Assembly (NCBI RefSeq): GCF_003298505.1
Contig: NZ_QNGB01000035.1
Coordinates: 1-33,601 of the forward strand
Direction: 5' to 3'
Length of the DNA: 33,601 nucleotides
Origin: Roseovarius sp. TE539
GTDB lineage: Bacteria; Pseudomonadota; Alphaproteobacteria; Rhodobacterales; Rhodobacteraceae
Part shown: in pieces, positions 1 through 9,023 of the stretch
Layout of the letters: each line of letters starts with the position of its first letter
How positions within the stretch are numbered: position 1 is the first letter of the stretch
Made by a program: the position numbers and the translations under genes
Notes under the pieces: generated by a model
What the model was told of the DNA's origin: nothing
The model's input: the letters and a program-made list of their open reading frames with translations, nothing else
Database searches by the model: none

Positions 1-132
1 CTCTACAACCAGCAGCTCCCGCAATCAGCCCTGGGCAGCAAGACGCCCTTGCAGGCGATGAAAGACTGGCACAAACTCAAGCCCGACCTGTTCAGGAAAC
101 GGCCATACTACCTTCCGGGATCCGACATCTAG
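1..132 (+). CDS. Transposase C-terminal fragment (partial at 5' end)
   Basis: Frame 1 is open from the first base and gives 43 residues before a TAG at 130-132, starting LYNQQLPQSALGSKTP and ending RPYYLPGSDI. This tail, with the 'P.SALG.KTP..A' stretch, resembles the extreme C-terminus of DDE integrase-core transposases of the IS481/IS3 group, where it follows the catalytic domain. No catalytic residue lies in the visible part, so activity cannot be judged. The last 41 bases overlap the 3' end of the minus-strand ATPase gene. The family assignment rests on recognition of the tail motif only. Confidence 0.65.
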   Translation, partial: LYNQQLPQSALGSKTPLQAMKDWHKLKPDLFRKRPYYLPGSDI

Positions 133-162
133 CTGCAGCGTAGCCGTCCGCAGGCTGCATCA
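1..162 (+). mobile_element. Right end of an insertion sequence (IS481/IS3-like), truncated by the window
   Basis: This is the 3' end of an insertion sequence: the last 43 codons of a transposase gene, then about 30 bases of terminal sequence. The boundary near 162 is an inference: read from the other strand, the sequence there begins TGATGCAGCCTGCGGACGG, an IS3/IS481-like terminus starting TG. The minus-strand gene that comes in from the right reads through this boundary and ends inside the element, which suggests insertion into that gene's 3' end. The family and exact end are uncertain because the left terminus lies outside the window. Confidence 0.6.
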
Positions 163-3100
163 TTTTCAACTTTTCGGCGTAGACCGAAAGCAGACACTCG
201 GTGATTTCGAGTTCCCGCTGCCGTAAGAAATTCGCAAGACACCAACTGTGTTGCTCGGGATAAGTCTCGGGCTCCAAACCAACAGCAGCTAAGCTTTTGT
301 TGAATTTGGCGAAATCAAGCCCGAGAGCTTCGCGAAAATCTCCCGGGCCCAACGCTGAGCGGCAGACTGCCAACAGATCACCGACTTCAAAGGAAGTTTC
401 CGGAAGCAGTTTCGCCAGCGTGGTCCGCAGCAGACCTTCGTCCTTAATTATGCGGTCAAGTTTGTTGTCAAAGGGATCGACTGCGGCAATGCCGGCAAAG
501 TGATAAAGGACGGCACGTATCCAGGGTGCCTGTCGTTCAAGACCAGCATTTAGCGTAGCATTTGCAGCCGCCGTCGAAGAGGCCGAAAGCTGCAGAAGCT
601 CGGCCATGCGCCCGACATCAATTCGGGGGTCAGCTTGCGCATTAACAAGCGGGACGTCACGGCTGATGTGAGCTAGGAGTAGCCTGAGATGGGAAGTGAG
701 TGCCCGCTGTCCCAATGCCTCACAAATCGCTGGAAGGCATCGGTCGACAAGATCCCAATTCCACTCCTCGGTGCTCCCCACCAGAACGACGGACTGCCCA
801 TTTTCAGAAGTAAGGTTAAAGGCTTGTGAGGTGATCTGTTCCGGCGAGATACTAATGCCGTCGACAACGAATCCTAACGTCGATGCTTTTGCCAGACTTA
901 ATCGATCAAGCTTCACCAGCAGCTCAGAGCGGTCGGATGGAAGACGTTGCGCCTCAGTGCCGATGAGGGCTTCCGTTGCGACCGCGAGCATAGGACGAAG
1001 GTGTGGGCAAACCTCGAGGATTGGCGTTTTTTCAGCCTCATCGATGGTGTTCCCGTCAGCGCGAAGCGTGTAATCGACGCGGGACATGCGTCTTATACGA
1101 TCGCCGTAGAATGCCTCGATTAGCTCTCCAGTTCGCCCCGGCTCGCTTTCCTTAAGTTGGAAGAACGCCTGTCCGCTGGCGGCAAGGAGCCCCGCATCGC
1201 TTTCTCTTTCTGTGTCACAGACATATACGGTTTCGCCCGGCGCTTCGTCCACGTCGAACATATTCACAGGCACAACACGGTGATGCTTTTGAATCAGGAT
1301 CGCTACAGGTACCTCGGTTTCTTCTGGATCCTGTCCGCCGTCGTCCACGGTCGCGAGAAACTGTCGCCATGCTCGATTATAGAGGTTTAGCAACCGAGGT
1401 CTGAAATGATCATCAAATCCTTCAGAGCAAAAATGGTATGCAAGGAACGCAAGTTGGTCGGCCAAGGTGTCAGGGTCGCCAAGAATACGTAGTTCCGCCC
1501 GGTCTTTTAAGCACTGGACGAGATCATTTCCTCCCCGCTCAAGCATCCTTCTTAGCTCGCGAACTGGTTTGGGGAGGTATGGCAGGAATCGTTCGCCCTC
1601 AGCATCATTCAACCAAACGTCAGACGGTTTTACCGCGACCGGTCCAGTATCAGAGTGCGCGAAATTCTCGACTAGAAACCAAGCTTCCGAGCGTAAGAAC
1701 GCTGAAAGTGGCGTAGGCCAATTTCTTCGATCGGCCCTGTAGGAATAGCTATGGTGAACCACAAGGTCCCACGGAACATTTGGTGTTGTCGCCAGCCAAG
1801 CAAGGATCAGCCTAGCGTACAGTGTTTTACAGACAGGCGAAAAGGCCTCCACATCAGCTTGGCCAGGAAGCCAGTGAATTTCGCCTTGGATCACATACTC
1901 CGTGGTAGATGGAAGAGCGAGTAGTGACGGATCCGAAGACTTGATGTCCTCCCGCCATAAATCCCCGAATGATTGCGGGATTCCGTAGTCTTTAAGAAAG
2001 GAAAAGTCGCAAATCTGGTACGCCAGAAAATGTTTCTTCTTTGAGACCTTCCTTTCGGGCCTGATGCCACGTCCAACGCCGAGTTCCGACAGAAACTCCA
2101 CCCAGTCGTCGATCATCTTGTTCCGAAAAACTGGATGGTCTGGTGCTGCCATTCTGCGAGAAGCCAACGCTTCTAGATCTGGGATATCCGGCGGTGCCGC
2201 ATCGAGGAATTCCTGAAGTAGTCCCCCCGAGGTTTGGCCTGGCCAACCAGCAGAAAAAACCGTTTCGTTCGCATCAATGTAACGACCGTCAAGCGCCGGG
2301 ACCCGAAAGCGATGTTGAGGTTGAAGCCGAAACGACCGATTAGCTGCCCGGGGCTGCCGCCATAGCTGAAACGCCCACCGCAAGCCCCCCTTTAGCACTT
2401 CCTTGTTGCGTTCGTTCCGCAGTGTGCGTGAAAGATGTGCCAGTATTGCCTCGCGGTCGAACTCCTCGACGAGTTTATGTTTCTCAAAATAGGCACGTGC
2501 GTCGGACAATTCTCCATGCCATGGAAAAGAGGTCGACAGGAAACCAAAACGCTCGGAAAGCTTCTTTGGCGGGTCGACTTCCAAGTCTTCATCTGTGTCA
2601 GTCCTACGCGGATCGGGCGGTGAAAATATCGCAGTTGCCGTGTGACGGCGCCTGCGTATTGGCCGCGAACTGCCCACGGCTTCTGCCGGTTGCGACATAG
2701 CTGCGTGGAGTGCGCCGTCATCCCCAATCAGAACAGGAAACCCTGCTAGACAGTTTCCGTCGTTTCCCATGAAATCTGGGATCTGCCCAAAGTACTCCTG
2801 CCAACTACTCTTGGATGTTCGGCGATTATTATGCAGCTTTTCAGCCACTTTCCCTACGAGCTGCGCCCGTTCTTCTCCGCTAGGTTCTCCGGTGTAGCCA
2901 TCGGAATGCTCAAGGAGATAATCGTTTAAACGATCTTGCCTTGAATCTAATGCGTGCCAGATCGGCCAGACACCTAGAAACTGCGCGAAGCGCGCGGCCT
3001 CGCTGGCCGAGAAAAGCCCGGTTTCACTTGGCCATAGGCGCGCACATCGGGGCGGTTTCCATGCTAGTGCCAAGCCAACGGTCCCGGATTGTGCGCATGG

Positions 3101-4531
3101 GACCACCGGGGTGTCATCAAAGTCGTCACATCCAAAGACTCTTGCGATATTGCTCGCAACAGCTTCCGCAAGGTCCTCGTCGGCCTCCAGGCTCTGGACC
3201 TTTTCCCAGCACATGAAGTCTGCGACAGCTGCGGCGCGTTCGTCTTGAGTAAGCCAGCTTGAGATCCGACCAGACGGGTCCGCGACGACCTCGCGGACCG
3301 CCTCGGCGACGAGGGCAGTGGCTTCCCCCAAAAGAACGGCGTTCAGCCGATTCCGTGCGTTCAGGTGTTTGCGGTTGGACGAAGGAAAAAAACTGCCATG
3401 CAAGTATCCTTGGAACGGGGCTTCGGCCTGATCGCCCATCGGCAGATACGTGTATAGCCGCGATCTCTTGACCGGGGCATCGAGCCTGACCGAAATAGCG
3501 ATATCACCAGCGCCAGTCCAACTTTCCCACTGTTCGTTCAACTCTTTGCGCGTTATCGCCTCTGCAATGGCGTCCTTCATGGTCCGCTCTGAAACAGCAC
3601 GGCGGGCGACAAGGAATGTCCCGGCGGCTCCGAGTTCTACACGCGAGAGGGTGATAGCCCCGAGTTTTTTCGCGTCTTCCGAGCGGGTGAAAGTGAATTC
3701 CGTTTCGGTCTCCCCGTGCTCGTTCACGATCTGAAACTTCAGTGACTGGACGCGATCCAGAAACAGGAGCATCGGACTCTGTTGAGTACGCAGCTCCTCG
3801 ATTTCACGCCGCACAGCGTCTTGGGCAGCCGCATTGCGAAGCGGTAGCTCGATGAGCGTTGAAAAACTGGCCTTAGCATACGCACGAACTGCATCTCTCT
3901 GCTTCTCCAACCATACTGGGATGTGAAAAATCGGCAGATCTCGTCCCGCTAGTTCACGATGCCGCGGATCATCAATAAGCGTCTTGTAATCTTCCGCCCC
4001 GGCAAAGCCAAAGCAGAAACCAGAAAAAAAGCCATGTGCCGGGGCGTCAAACTGCTGCGAGTAGACCCTTGGCACGTCAGTGATCTGCACGACACTGCGA
4101 AAGCCGAGGCCTTTGTTTCCGATCGACTCACCCAGCGGCTTCCGCGAGAGACCGATGTTGCAGAGATCCTTCACGTTATCAGCGGTGAACGCCCGGCCGG
4201 TGTTAGCCACGAAGAGGGTGCCTTCAACCTCATCACGCAGATCAAGCGTTATCTCGATTCGCCCGTCCCGAGTTTGCACGGGATGTGCATCGTAGGCGTT
4301 TTGAATTAGTTCGATGAGAAAGCGGTCACGGTAATCCGAGGCAACATTCGCGGTAAGGCTTGCGTTGCTTTTGTAGACCTCGTCCAGATACTCCCCGTTT
4401 TCGCCGATGGTGCCCCGAAAGCCACAGATTTTGTCGGCCGCAAGCGTCTCGATCACAGCTCTGTGCAGGGTCGGCGCTGTGCGTTCCGTTTGGTCTTTCG
4501 GCTGCTCAACGGCGGGTGAGCGGTGGGGCAT
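92..4531 (-). CDS. Sacsin/Hsp90-type (GHKL) ATP-binding protein, putative defence factor, 3' end altered by an IS
   Basis: A very large protein (1479 residues) with an N-terminal GHKL/HSP90-type ATPase fold. The N-box is at about residues 74-82 (ELIQNAYDA, with E74 and N78), an NTG loop at 110-112, and a glycine-rich ATP lid IGNKGLGFRS at 137-146. This layout is that of 'sacsin N-terminal ATP-binding-like' proteins, many of which are large and lie in bacterial defence islands; some carry a C-terminal NOV/DUF3883 domain, which I do not see here. The remaining 1,200 residues have no motif I recognise. The start is 17 bases after a possible small ORF, with AGAGG 10 bases upstream. The last 23 or so residues (MQPADGY onwards) appear to be encoded by the neighbouring insertion sequence, so the native C-terminus is probably lost or replaced. 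Its base composition is visibly less GC-rich than the helicase gene upstream. It is the last gene of the operon. Its role in defence is inferred from family and neighbours. Confidence 0.75.
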   Translation of the reverse strand: MPHRSPAVEQPKDQTERTAPTLHRAVIETLAADKICGFRGTIGENGEYLDEVYKSNASLTANVASDYRDRFLIELIQNAYDAHPVQTRDGRIEITLDLRDEVEGTLFVANTGRAFTADNVKDLCNIGLSRKPLGESIGNKGLGFRSVVQITDVPRVYSQQFDAPAHGFFSGFCFGFAGAEDYKTLIDDPRHRELAGRDLPIFHIPVWLEKQRDAVRAYAKASFSTLIELPLRNAAAQDAVRREIEELRTQQSPMLLFLDRVQSLKFQIVNEHGETETEFTFTRSEDAKKLGAITLSRVELGAAGTFLVARRAVSERTMKDAIAEAITRKELNEQWESWTGAGDIAISVRLDAPVKRSRLYTYLPMGDQAEAPFQGYLHGSFFPSSNRKHLNARNRLNAVLLGEATALVAEAVREVVADPSGRISSWLTQDERAAAVADFMCWEKVQSLEADEDLAEAVASNIARVFGCDDFDDTPVVPCAQSGTVGLALAWKPPRCARLWPSETGLFSASEAARFAQFLGVWPIWHALDSRQDRLNDYLLEHSDGYTGEPSGEERAQLVGKVAEKLHNNRRTSKSSWQEYFGQIPDFMGNDGNCLAGFPVLIGDDGALHAAMSQPAEAVGSSRPIRRRRHTATAIFSPPDPRRTDTDEDLEVDPPKKLSERFGFLSTSFPWHGELSDARAYFEKHKLVEEFDREAILAHLSRTLRNERNKEVLKGGLRWAFQLWRQPRAANRSFRLQPQHRFRVPALDGRYIDANETVFSAGWPGQTSGGLLQEFLDAAPPDIPDLEALASRRMAAPDHPVFRNKMIDDWVEFLSELGVGRGIRPERKVSKKKHFLAYQICDFSFLKDYGIPQSFGDLWREDIKSSDPSLLALPSTTEYVIQGEIHWLPGQADVEAFSPVCKTLYARLILAWLATTPNVPWDLVVHHSYSYRADRRNWPTPLSAFLRSEAWFLVENFAHSDTGPVAVKPSDVWLNDAEGERFLPYLPKPVRELRRMLERGGNDLVQCLKDRAELRILGDPDTLADQLAFLAYHFCSEGFDDHFRPRLLNLYNRAWRQFLATVDDGGQDPEETEVPVAILIQKHHRVVPVNMFDVDEAPGETVYVCDTERESDAGLLAASGQAFFQLKESEPGRTGELIEAFYGDRIRRMSRVDYTLRADGNTIDEAEKTPILEVCPHLRPMLAVATEALIGTEAQRLPSDRSELLVKLDRLSLAKASTLGFVVDGISISPEQITSQAFNLTSENGQSVVLVGSTEEWNWDLVDRCLPAICEALGQRALTSHLRLLLAHISRDVPLVNAQADPRIDVGRMAELLQLSASSTAAANATLNAGLERQAPWIRAVLYHFAGIAAVDPFDNKLDRIIKDEGLLRTTLAKLLPETSFEVGDLLAVCRSALGPGDFREALGLDFAKFNKSLAAVGLEPETYPEQHSWCLANFLRQRELEITECLLSVYAEKLKMMQPADGYAAARCRIPEGSMAVS

Positions 4532-4547
4532 AGTTTCAGACCTCTGG

Positions 4548-4697
4548 CTACGTGTGTGCGACTGTGATCGGCAATGCGGATAGACCGAGAAACGATAGAG
4601 CGTCCAAGCCCCAAAAAACTCGTCGAAGGATTTGGCGGTCCGCTTGAAGCCGTATCACTACACCGCCCAATAGCAGCATATTGAATTCAGTCGCCAT
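4548..4697 (-). CDS. Possible 49-residue small protein between helicase and ATPase genes
   Basis: The ATG at 4697-4695 lies inside the last codons of the helicase gene (11-base overlap) and is preceded by a clear GGAGG five bases upstream. The frame runs 49 residues (MATEFNMLLLGGVVIRL to PITVAHT) and stops at 4550-4548, 16 bases before the next gene's ATG. It fills the only sizeable gap in an otherwise overlapping operon, which is the main argument for it being real. The protein has hydrophobic patches near both ends with an Arg-rich middle (QADRQILRR) but no clear membrane helix and no family I recognise. It could instead be an untranslated spacer whose ribosome-binding site is fortuitous. 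Confidence 0.38.
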   Translation of the reverse strand: MATEFNMLLLGGVVIRLQADRQILRRVFWGLDALSFLGLSALPITVAHT

Positions 4698-7600
4698 CGA
4701 ACCTCCGGTCAACACCCAGTTGCGAGGCCGGCGATTGCGGAAGCGCACACAACGTATTCACCAGGCGCATCTGCTCTACGGTCTCACACTTCGCCTCGCG
4801 CAGACGCGGCGCGCCGAAGACCAGCGCCAGCCCCTTCGCGCGCGAGACCGCCACGTTGATCCGGTTGAGGGAGAACAGGAAGTCCATGCCGCGCGGGCTT
4901 TCCTCCGCCGAGGAAGCTGTCATCGAGACGATGCAGACCGGGGCTTCCTGTCCCTGGAATTTGTCAACCGTGCCCACGCGGATCGCTTCCGGCAGGGCTG
5001 CGCGCAGGGCGTTGACCTGCAGGTTGTAGGGCGCGACGACGATGATGTCGTCCTTGCGCAAGTGGCGCACCCGGCCGTCCTTGTCGGTCCAGCTTCCTGT
5101 GAGCAGATCGTCGCAGGCCCGACGGATCGCCTCGACCTCCTCCGATGCCATCTGGGCGTTGCCCTCATGCACGACAGGAACCCAGAACGCCCCGGCCTTG
5201 GGGAAAGATGTGCCCATGACGCGTTGCCGTGCCGTGTCGGCATGGCTGGTGAGCCGCCCCTCATAGACCTGTTCCGAGATGAAGTGGTTCACGTCCGGGT
5301 GCATCCGCCGGGTGACGCCTAGAAAGATGCCCCGATCCAGCGGCACGGTCGCATGATCGCCCAGCATCCATTCCAGGCAGGACAGGTTCGCAGGCTCGGG
5401 ATGCGCACCCTGGATCACCTGTGGCAACTGACGTGGATCCCCCACCAACACGATGTTGCGCGCGGCACGCCCCATGGCGACCATGTTCGCGAGACCGACC
5501 TGTCCTGCTTCGTCCACGAAGAGCCAGTCGAATGCCTGAATGTTTTCATCGCGGGCAAAGAACCACGCCGTGCCGCCGACAACATGACCACCGCCAGCGG
5601 CTTCGTCATTGTTGCGCGTTCGATGAACCGGGCTGTCATCCGGGTAGCCGTCTTCGTCGCTGGATACCTTGTGCACCAGCTCGAGCTCTATCGGCAGGTC
5701 CTGGTCCTCAAGCGCGCTGATGCAGCCCATCAGCACGTTGCGAATGGCCTCGTGGCTGTTGGAGGACACGCCGACACGATAGCCATTTCGCACCAATGAG
5801 AGGATCGCGCGAGCCGTGACATAGGTCTTGCCCGTGCCGGGCGGCCCCTGTATCGGCAGCACGGTCTCGTCCATCCGCGCGACGGCGTCACAAGCCCCTG
5901 CGACCGGGTCCGCATCACCGATGATGTCTCCACCCGGGCCCGTCAACCGCGGCGGGCGGGCCGACAGCAGGTCATCGACGGCACGGTAGGCACGCGCACC
6001 AAGTTGGTCGGCGGTGACATCGCCCAGGGCCGCGCTGATGACACCGGTGTTCAAGGGCGGGTTGGGGTGAAGGTTCAGGCGATCTGTCAGCAGGTCCGCG
6101 CGCGCGTTGCCGACTTTCAGCGTGATCAGGCCCTGCGCCGGGTCCATTTCCTCGACCGTCACCGTTGCAATGCCTTCGGGTGCCGGAACGCTCGCAGTTC
6201 CGCCGTCACGCAGCTTTGTCTCCTGCTGCGGATATCGATATCGCCGTGCGGTGGACCGCTTGACCGGGAAGGGTTTACCCGTCGCCTGCAGTCCCGCCAG
6301 CGCGTCAAGGTCGTCGATCAGGTCTTCCTCCTCTCGGCCGACGCTGTCGAAAATCGCCCACCATGCGGGCTTTGCCTCGCGCTTGTGAAACAGGCCAAGG
6401 TTGAACAGCATTTCCTGCCGCACTTCGGGCAAGCCGGACGCGGAAAGTCTACCGCGCAGGGCCAACGCCGCTTCATCCTCCTCGACCTCCTTTTCGCTGG
6501 CATCCACGTCGAAGGCGGGCCATCGCCCCTCGGGCCGGATGGTGACAAGCCAGTCGCGCAGTTTTTCGGTCGAGACGCAGTCGATGCGGTTGTAGTCCTC
6601 GATCTCGTCGTGAATGCGCTTATCGCCGCTTTCGCGCCATTCTTCATAAGCGACGACCGAACCGCCGGCGGTCGTCACCTCGCCCTCGCGCGCAATGTCG
6701 TAGAACGCCTCCATCGACTTGATCGAGTAGTTGGACTCCGATGCGATCACCCCACCGCGCACCACGGCATAGAGGTCCACGAACCGCCGCTCGCGTAACA
6801 GGCGGTCGAGGAACGCCTCGCCGATCCCGTATTTCGTAGTCAGGCGGCGCAGGGCAGTGATCTCGTAAGGCGCGTAGTGGTAAATGCGCGCATCTGGAGA
6901 GGCGTCGAGTCGGGCCCTAAAGAAATCGAAAAGATCGGACAGCGCCCGCGCCTCCTGCGCATGGTCATGGGCCCAGAATGTGTGGAACTCTTTGCCGTCC
7001 CAGACCCCGTGCAGGTATTCCAGCCCACCCTCGTAATAGGGATCACCCTCGATATCGTAGAAGAGGTCGCCCGGTTGCGGTTCGGGCAACAGGTTGAAGC
7101 CCTTGCCGGGGTCATGGTCGCGCAACTCATAGGTTGGCGGGCCGGTCTTGCGCGCGTTTTGCAGGCGGGCCTGCGTGCGCAGCTTGTCCAGAGTCGGGGT
7201 GGCCATGCCGCGCACGGTGGCGTCATGGCTGGCGAGTGCCTCCATGGTGGTGATGCCTGCGGTCTCCAGCTTCTTGACTTGCCCGCGGGTGATATTGGCC
7301 ACCGTGAACAGGCTGTCCTCGGCCTGCCAGACGCCCTCGCAATGCCCGGCCCAACGGCACAGAGCGCAATCAGCACATGGGATGGGCCGCGTCGGCTCGG
7401 GCGCGTCGACGAAGCGTTCGAGCCGGTCGCGGGCCATACGGGCATAGGCGGCGTAATCGGCCAGCCGCAGCATGGTTCGCGTGCCATCGCCGAGGTCGAG
7501 ATGCGCACGCTCGGGGGGCGTGCCCTGGATTTCGGTCAGCAGGTCGGAATAGAGGACAAGTTGCAGCACATGCTTGGGATGGGCGCTGCGCTTGAGCTTG

Positions 7601-7998
7601 GTGTCGGCCACCTGGTAGCTGAACGGGCCGAGATCAGAGGGCGTCTCGACCCGTTCGAGGAAATCCGCCCAGCCGCCCCACCGCCCGGACAGAAGCGCAC
7701 CCTGATAGACCACGTCCGCGCCCGCGGCCAGTGCATCCCGGGTCGCTTCGGCGGCGCTAGCGAGATCACGTTCGGCAATCTCCACCACGCGCCGCCCGCC
7801 CGCTTTCAACCCGTCAAGATGCGCCGCCTCATGCGCCTGCCCCTGGTCTTGCAAGAGCGCCGCATCCGCGCTGTCCTCGCCCGGCTCCGGCCCCTCGCCC
7901 CGCAGATATGCAAGGTCGAGCGTGGTCGCGTGCCGGCACCCGGTGAAGCGGGCGAGGTCGGTGGCGGAGAGGAGGAGGTGGTTATCGCAGTAGCGCAT
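4687..7998 (-). CDS. TM0106-type RecB/Cas4-like nuclease fused to RNase H-like exonuclease and SF1 helicase
   Basis: A 1103-residue fusion of three nucleic-acid modules. Residues 1-220 resemble the TM0106 family of RecB/Cas4-like nucleases and end in a cysteine cluster (PCADCALCRWAGHC, about 206-219) that could bind an Fe-S cluster. Residues about 310-490 look like a DEDD/YprB-type RNase H-fold 3'-5' exonuclease: FYDIEGDP near 314 gives the first acidic pair, and YNRID near 470 fits the YxxxD motif. From about 640 onwards is an SF1 Upf1/Dna2-like helicase: Walker A GPPGTGKT near 720, DEAGQ near 830, VGDPRQLP, VGTVDKFQGQE, and NRINVAVSRAK near the C-terminus. Its ATG overlaps the stop of the PLD gene (TGATG), so the two are probably translationally coupled. 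It would unwind and degrade DNA or RNA; the substrate is unknown. Upf1-like helicases next to PLD genes also occur in the Mokosh defence system, but the nuclease fusion differs. Confidence 0.85.
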   Translation of the reverse strand: MRYCDNHLLLSATDLARFTGCRHATTLDLAYLRGEGPEPGEDSADAALLQDQGQAHEAAHLDGLKAGGRRVVEIAERDLASAAEATRDALAAGADVVYQGALLSGRWGGWADFLERVETPSDLGPFSYQVADTKLKRSAHPKHVLQLVLYSDLLTEIQGTPPERAHLDLGDGTRTMLRLADYAAYARMARDRLERFVDAPEPTRPIPCADCALCRWAGHCEGVWQAEDSLFTVANITRGQVKKLETAGITTMEALASHDATVRGMATPTLDKLRTQARLQNARKTGPPTYELRDHDPGKGFNLLPEPQPGDLFYDIEGDPYYEGGLEYLHGVWDGKEFHTFWAHDHAQEARALSDLFDFFRARLDASPDARIYHYAPYEITALRRLTTKYGIGEAFLDRLLRERRFVDLYAVVRGGVIASESNYSIKSMEAFYDIAREGEVTTAGGSVVAYEEWRESGDKRIHDEIEDYNRIDCVSTEKLRDWLVTIRPEGRWPAFDVDASEKEVEEDEAALALRGRLSASGLPEVRQEMLFNLGLFHKREAKPAWWAIFDSVGREEEDLIDDLDALAGLQATGKPFPVKRSTARRYRYPQQETKLRDGGTASVPAPEGIATVTVEEMDPAQGLITLKVGNARADLLTDRLNLHPNPPLNTGVISAALGDVTADQLGARAYRAVDDLLSARPPRLTGPGGDIIGDADPVAGACDAVARMDETVLPIQGPPGTGKTYVTARAILSLVRNGYRVGVSSNSHEAIRNVLMGCISALEDQDLPIELELVHKVSSDEDGYPDDSPVHRTRNNDEAAGGGHVVGGTAWFFARDENIQAFDWLFVDEAGQVGLANMVAMGRAARNIVLVGDPRQLPQVIQGAHPEPANLSCLEWMLGDHATVPLDRGIFLGVTRRMHPDVNHFISEQVYEGRLTSHADTARQRVMGTSFPKAGAFWVPVVHEGNAQMASEEVEAIRRACDDLLTGSWTDKDGRVRHLRKDDIIVVAPYNLQVNALRAALPEAIRVGTVDKFQGQEAPVCIVSMTASSAEESPRGMDFLFSLNRINVAVSRAKGLALVFGAPRLREAKCETVEQMRLVNTLCALPQSPASQLGVDRRFDGD

Positions 7999-9023
7999 CA
8001 GGCTTGGGTCGCGTTACGGTAGGCATCTTGAACGGCACGCCAGAATTTTTCCATCAGATCAATGTGGTCGATCAAAAGCCAGGGGTCATTGTGATCTTCG
8101 TCCCTCAGTAGCGAGAAATCATCGCGGCTGATGACGTCTCGAAACGCAAGCCGAAAATCTGGGTCATCGAAATCAAAGGGCGGGGGCGGCATTGGAGCGT
8201 CTATTCTCTGATAAACGATATGTGGGTCCTCACCTTGCCCAGCAAAAAATTCATTTTCAAAGTCTGATGAAAAGAAAAAATATGGATTTCGATTCATTGC
8301 CATTCTGGTTCCGTCTTTAAGTGTCTGAAAACAGCAAATCCATTTACCCATTATTCCATTATTGTGATCGTCCGAAATCCTCAGAAAGCTCCTGCCGTTG
8401 TCAGCAACTTCTATATTATGAACTTGCCCACCGTTACCTGTATACCAACTCAACAAGATCAATCCGTCTCGATCAGGGTCGTAATCCAAGACAGTCCCGG
8501 CTGGAGCCTCGGCTTGAAATTCGACTGGAAGTCTCGCGCGACGGCTCCATAGATCTTCGGCACGCTCCAACGCTTGTTGATCAACTTTCAAGCATCCTTC
8601 TTCGTCCCATAGGCTACAAAACCAGCGGTTTGCCTCTTGCCACTCGGGCGAACCCACAGGGAAAAATGATCCGGCCTCAACAAGGCCGGCGGGCCTGCCT
8701 GAACGACCAATCCCGTTGCTGGAGGCATTGGCTGATCCGACAACCAAGCCCTCCTCTGAGAGATAAGTTTTCGCGTGTAGCTTATCCTTATACTTGAGAT
8801 AGTTGTTTTCTGGTGCGCCAAGCTGTCGAAGGGTCAAGGGATTCGTCCCACCCATGCTGATGTCACAAATGATCTTCACATCATCCCGTTGGTCGAACTC
8901 TCCGCCGAAGACTTCGTAAGCGGCACCGATCCCCCAAAATGCAACAGCGCATCTTGCATCGGGTCGGCGCGCGACTTCCCTGATCCTATTGCTCAAATCA
9001 TCCCCAAACAAAAACTCAGCCAT
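7998..9023 (-). CDS. Phospholipase D family protein (single HKD-like motif), putative nuclease
   Basis: A 341-residue protein with one PLD-type catalytic motif near residues 83-101: H83-A-K85, then GSANAS at 96-101, with E117 downstream. This matches the HxK...GSxN core of PLD nucleases such as Nuc/BfiI, which usually dimerise to complete the active site. The N-terminal 80 residues fit the first half of the PLD fold; the C-terminal 200 residues have no recognised domain and are rich in Asp, Phe and Pro. The start overlaps the WYL gene by 8 bases and has GGGAG nine bases upstream. Much of the gene, especially about 8,150-8,800, is markedly AT-richer than its neighbours, which hints at a different origin or recombination. 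In DISARM, Mokosh and Dpd systems PLD proteins act with helicases; a similar nuclease role is inferred here. Confidence 0.75.
   Translation of the reverse strand: MAEFLFGDDLSNRIREVARRPDARCAVAFWGIGAAYEVFGGEFDQRDDVKIICDISMGGTNPLTLRQLGAPENNYLKYKDKLHAKTYLSEEGLVVGSANASSNGIGRSGRPAGLVEAGSFFPVGSPEWQEANRWFCSLWDEEGCLKVDQQALERAEDLWSRRARLPVEFQAEAPAGTVLDYDPDRDGLILLSWYTGNGGQVHNIEVADNGRSFLRISDDHNNGIMGKWICCFQTLKDGTRMAMNRNPYFFFSSDFENEFFAGQGEDPHIVYQRIDAPMPPPPFDFDDPDFRLAFRDVISRDDFSLLRDEDHNDPWLLIDHIDLMEKFWRAVQDAYRNATQA

Noticed and set aside
7998..9023. PLD gene as drmC of a DISARM system
   Set aside because: DISARM needs the drmA SF2 helicase and drmB (DUF1998), neither of which is seen. The helicase here is SF1 with fused nucleases.
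4687..9023. Direct call of the helicase and PLD pair as Mokosh
   Set aside because: The pairing is similar in outline, but the helicase is a RecB/RNase H-like fusion, and AAA+, WYL and sacsin-type genes are not Mokosh parts. Kept only as a comparison.
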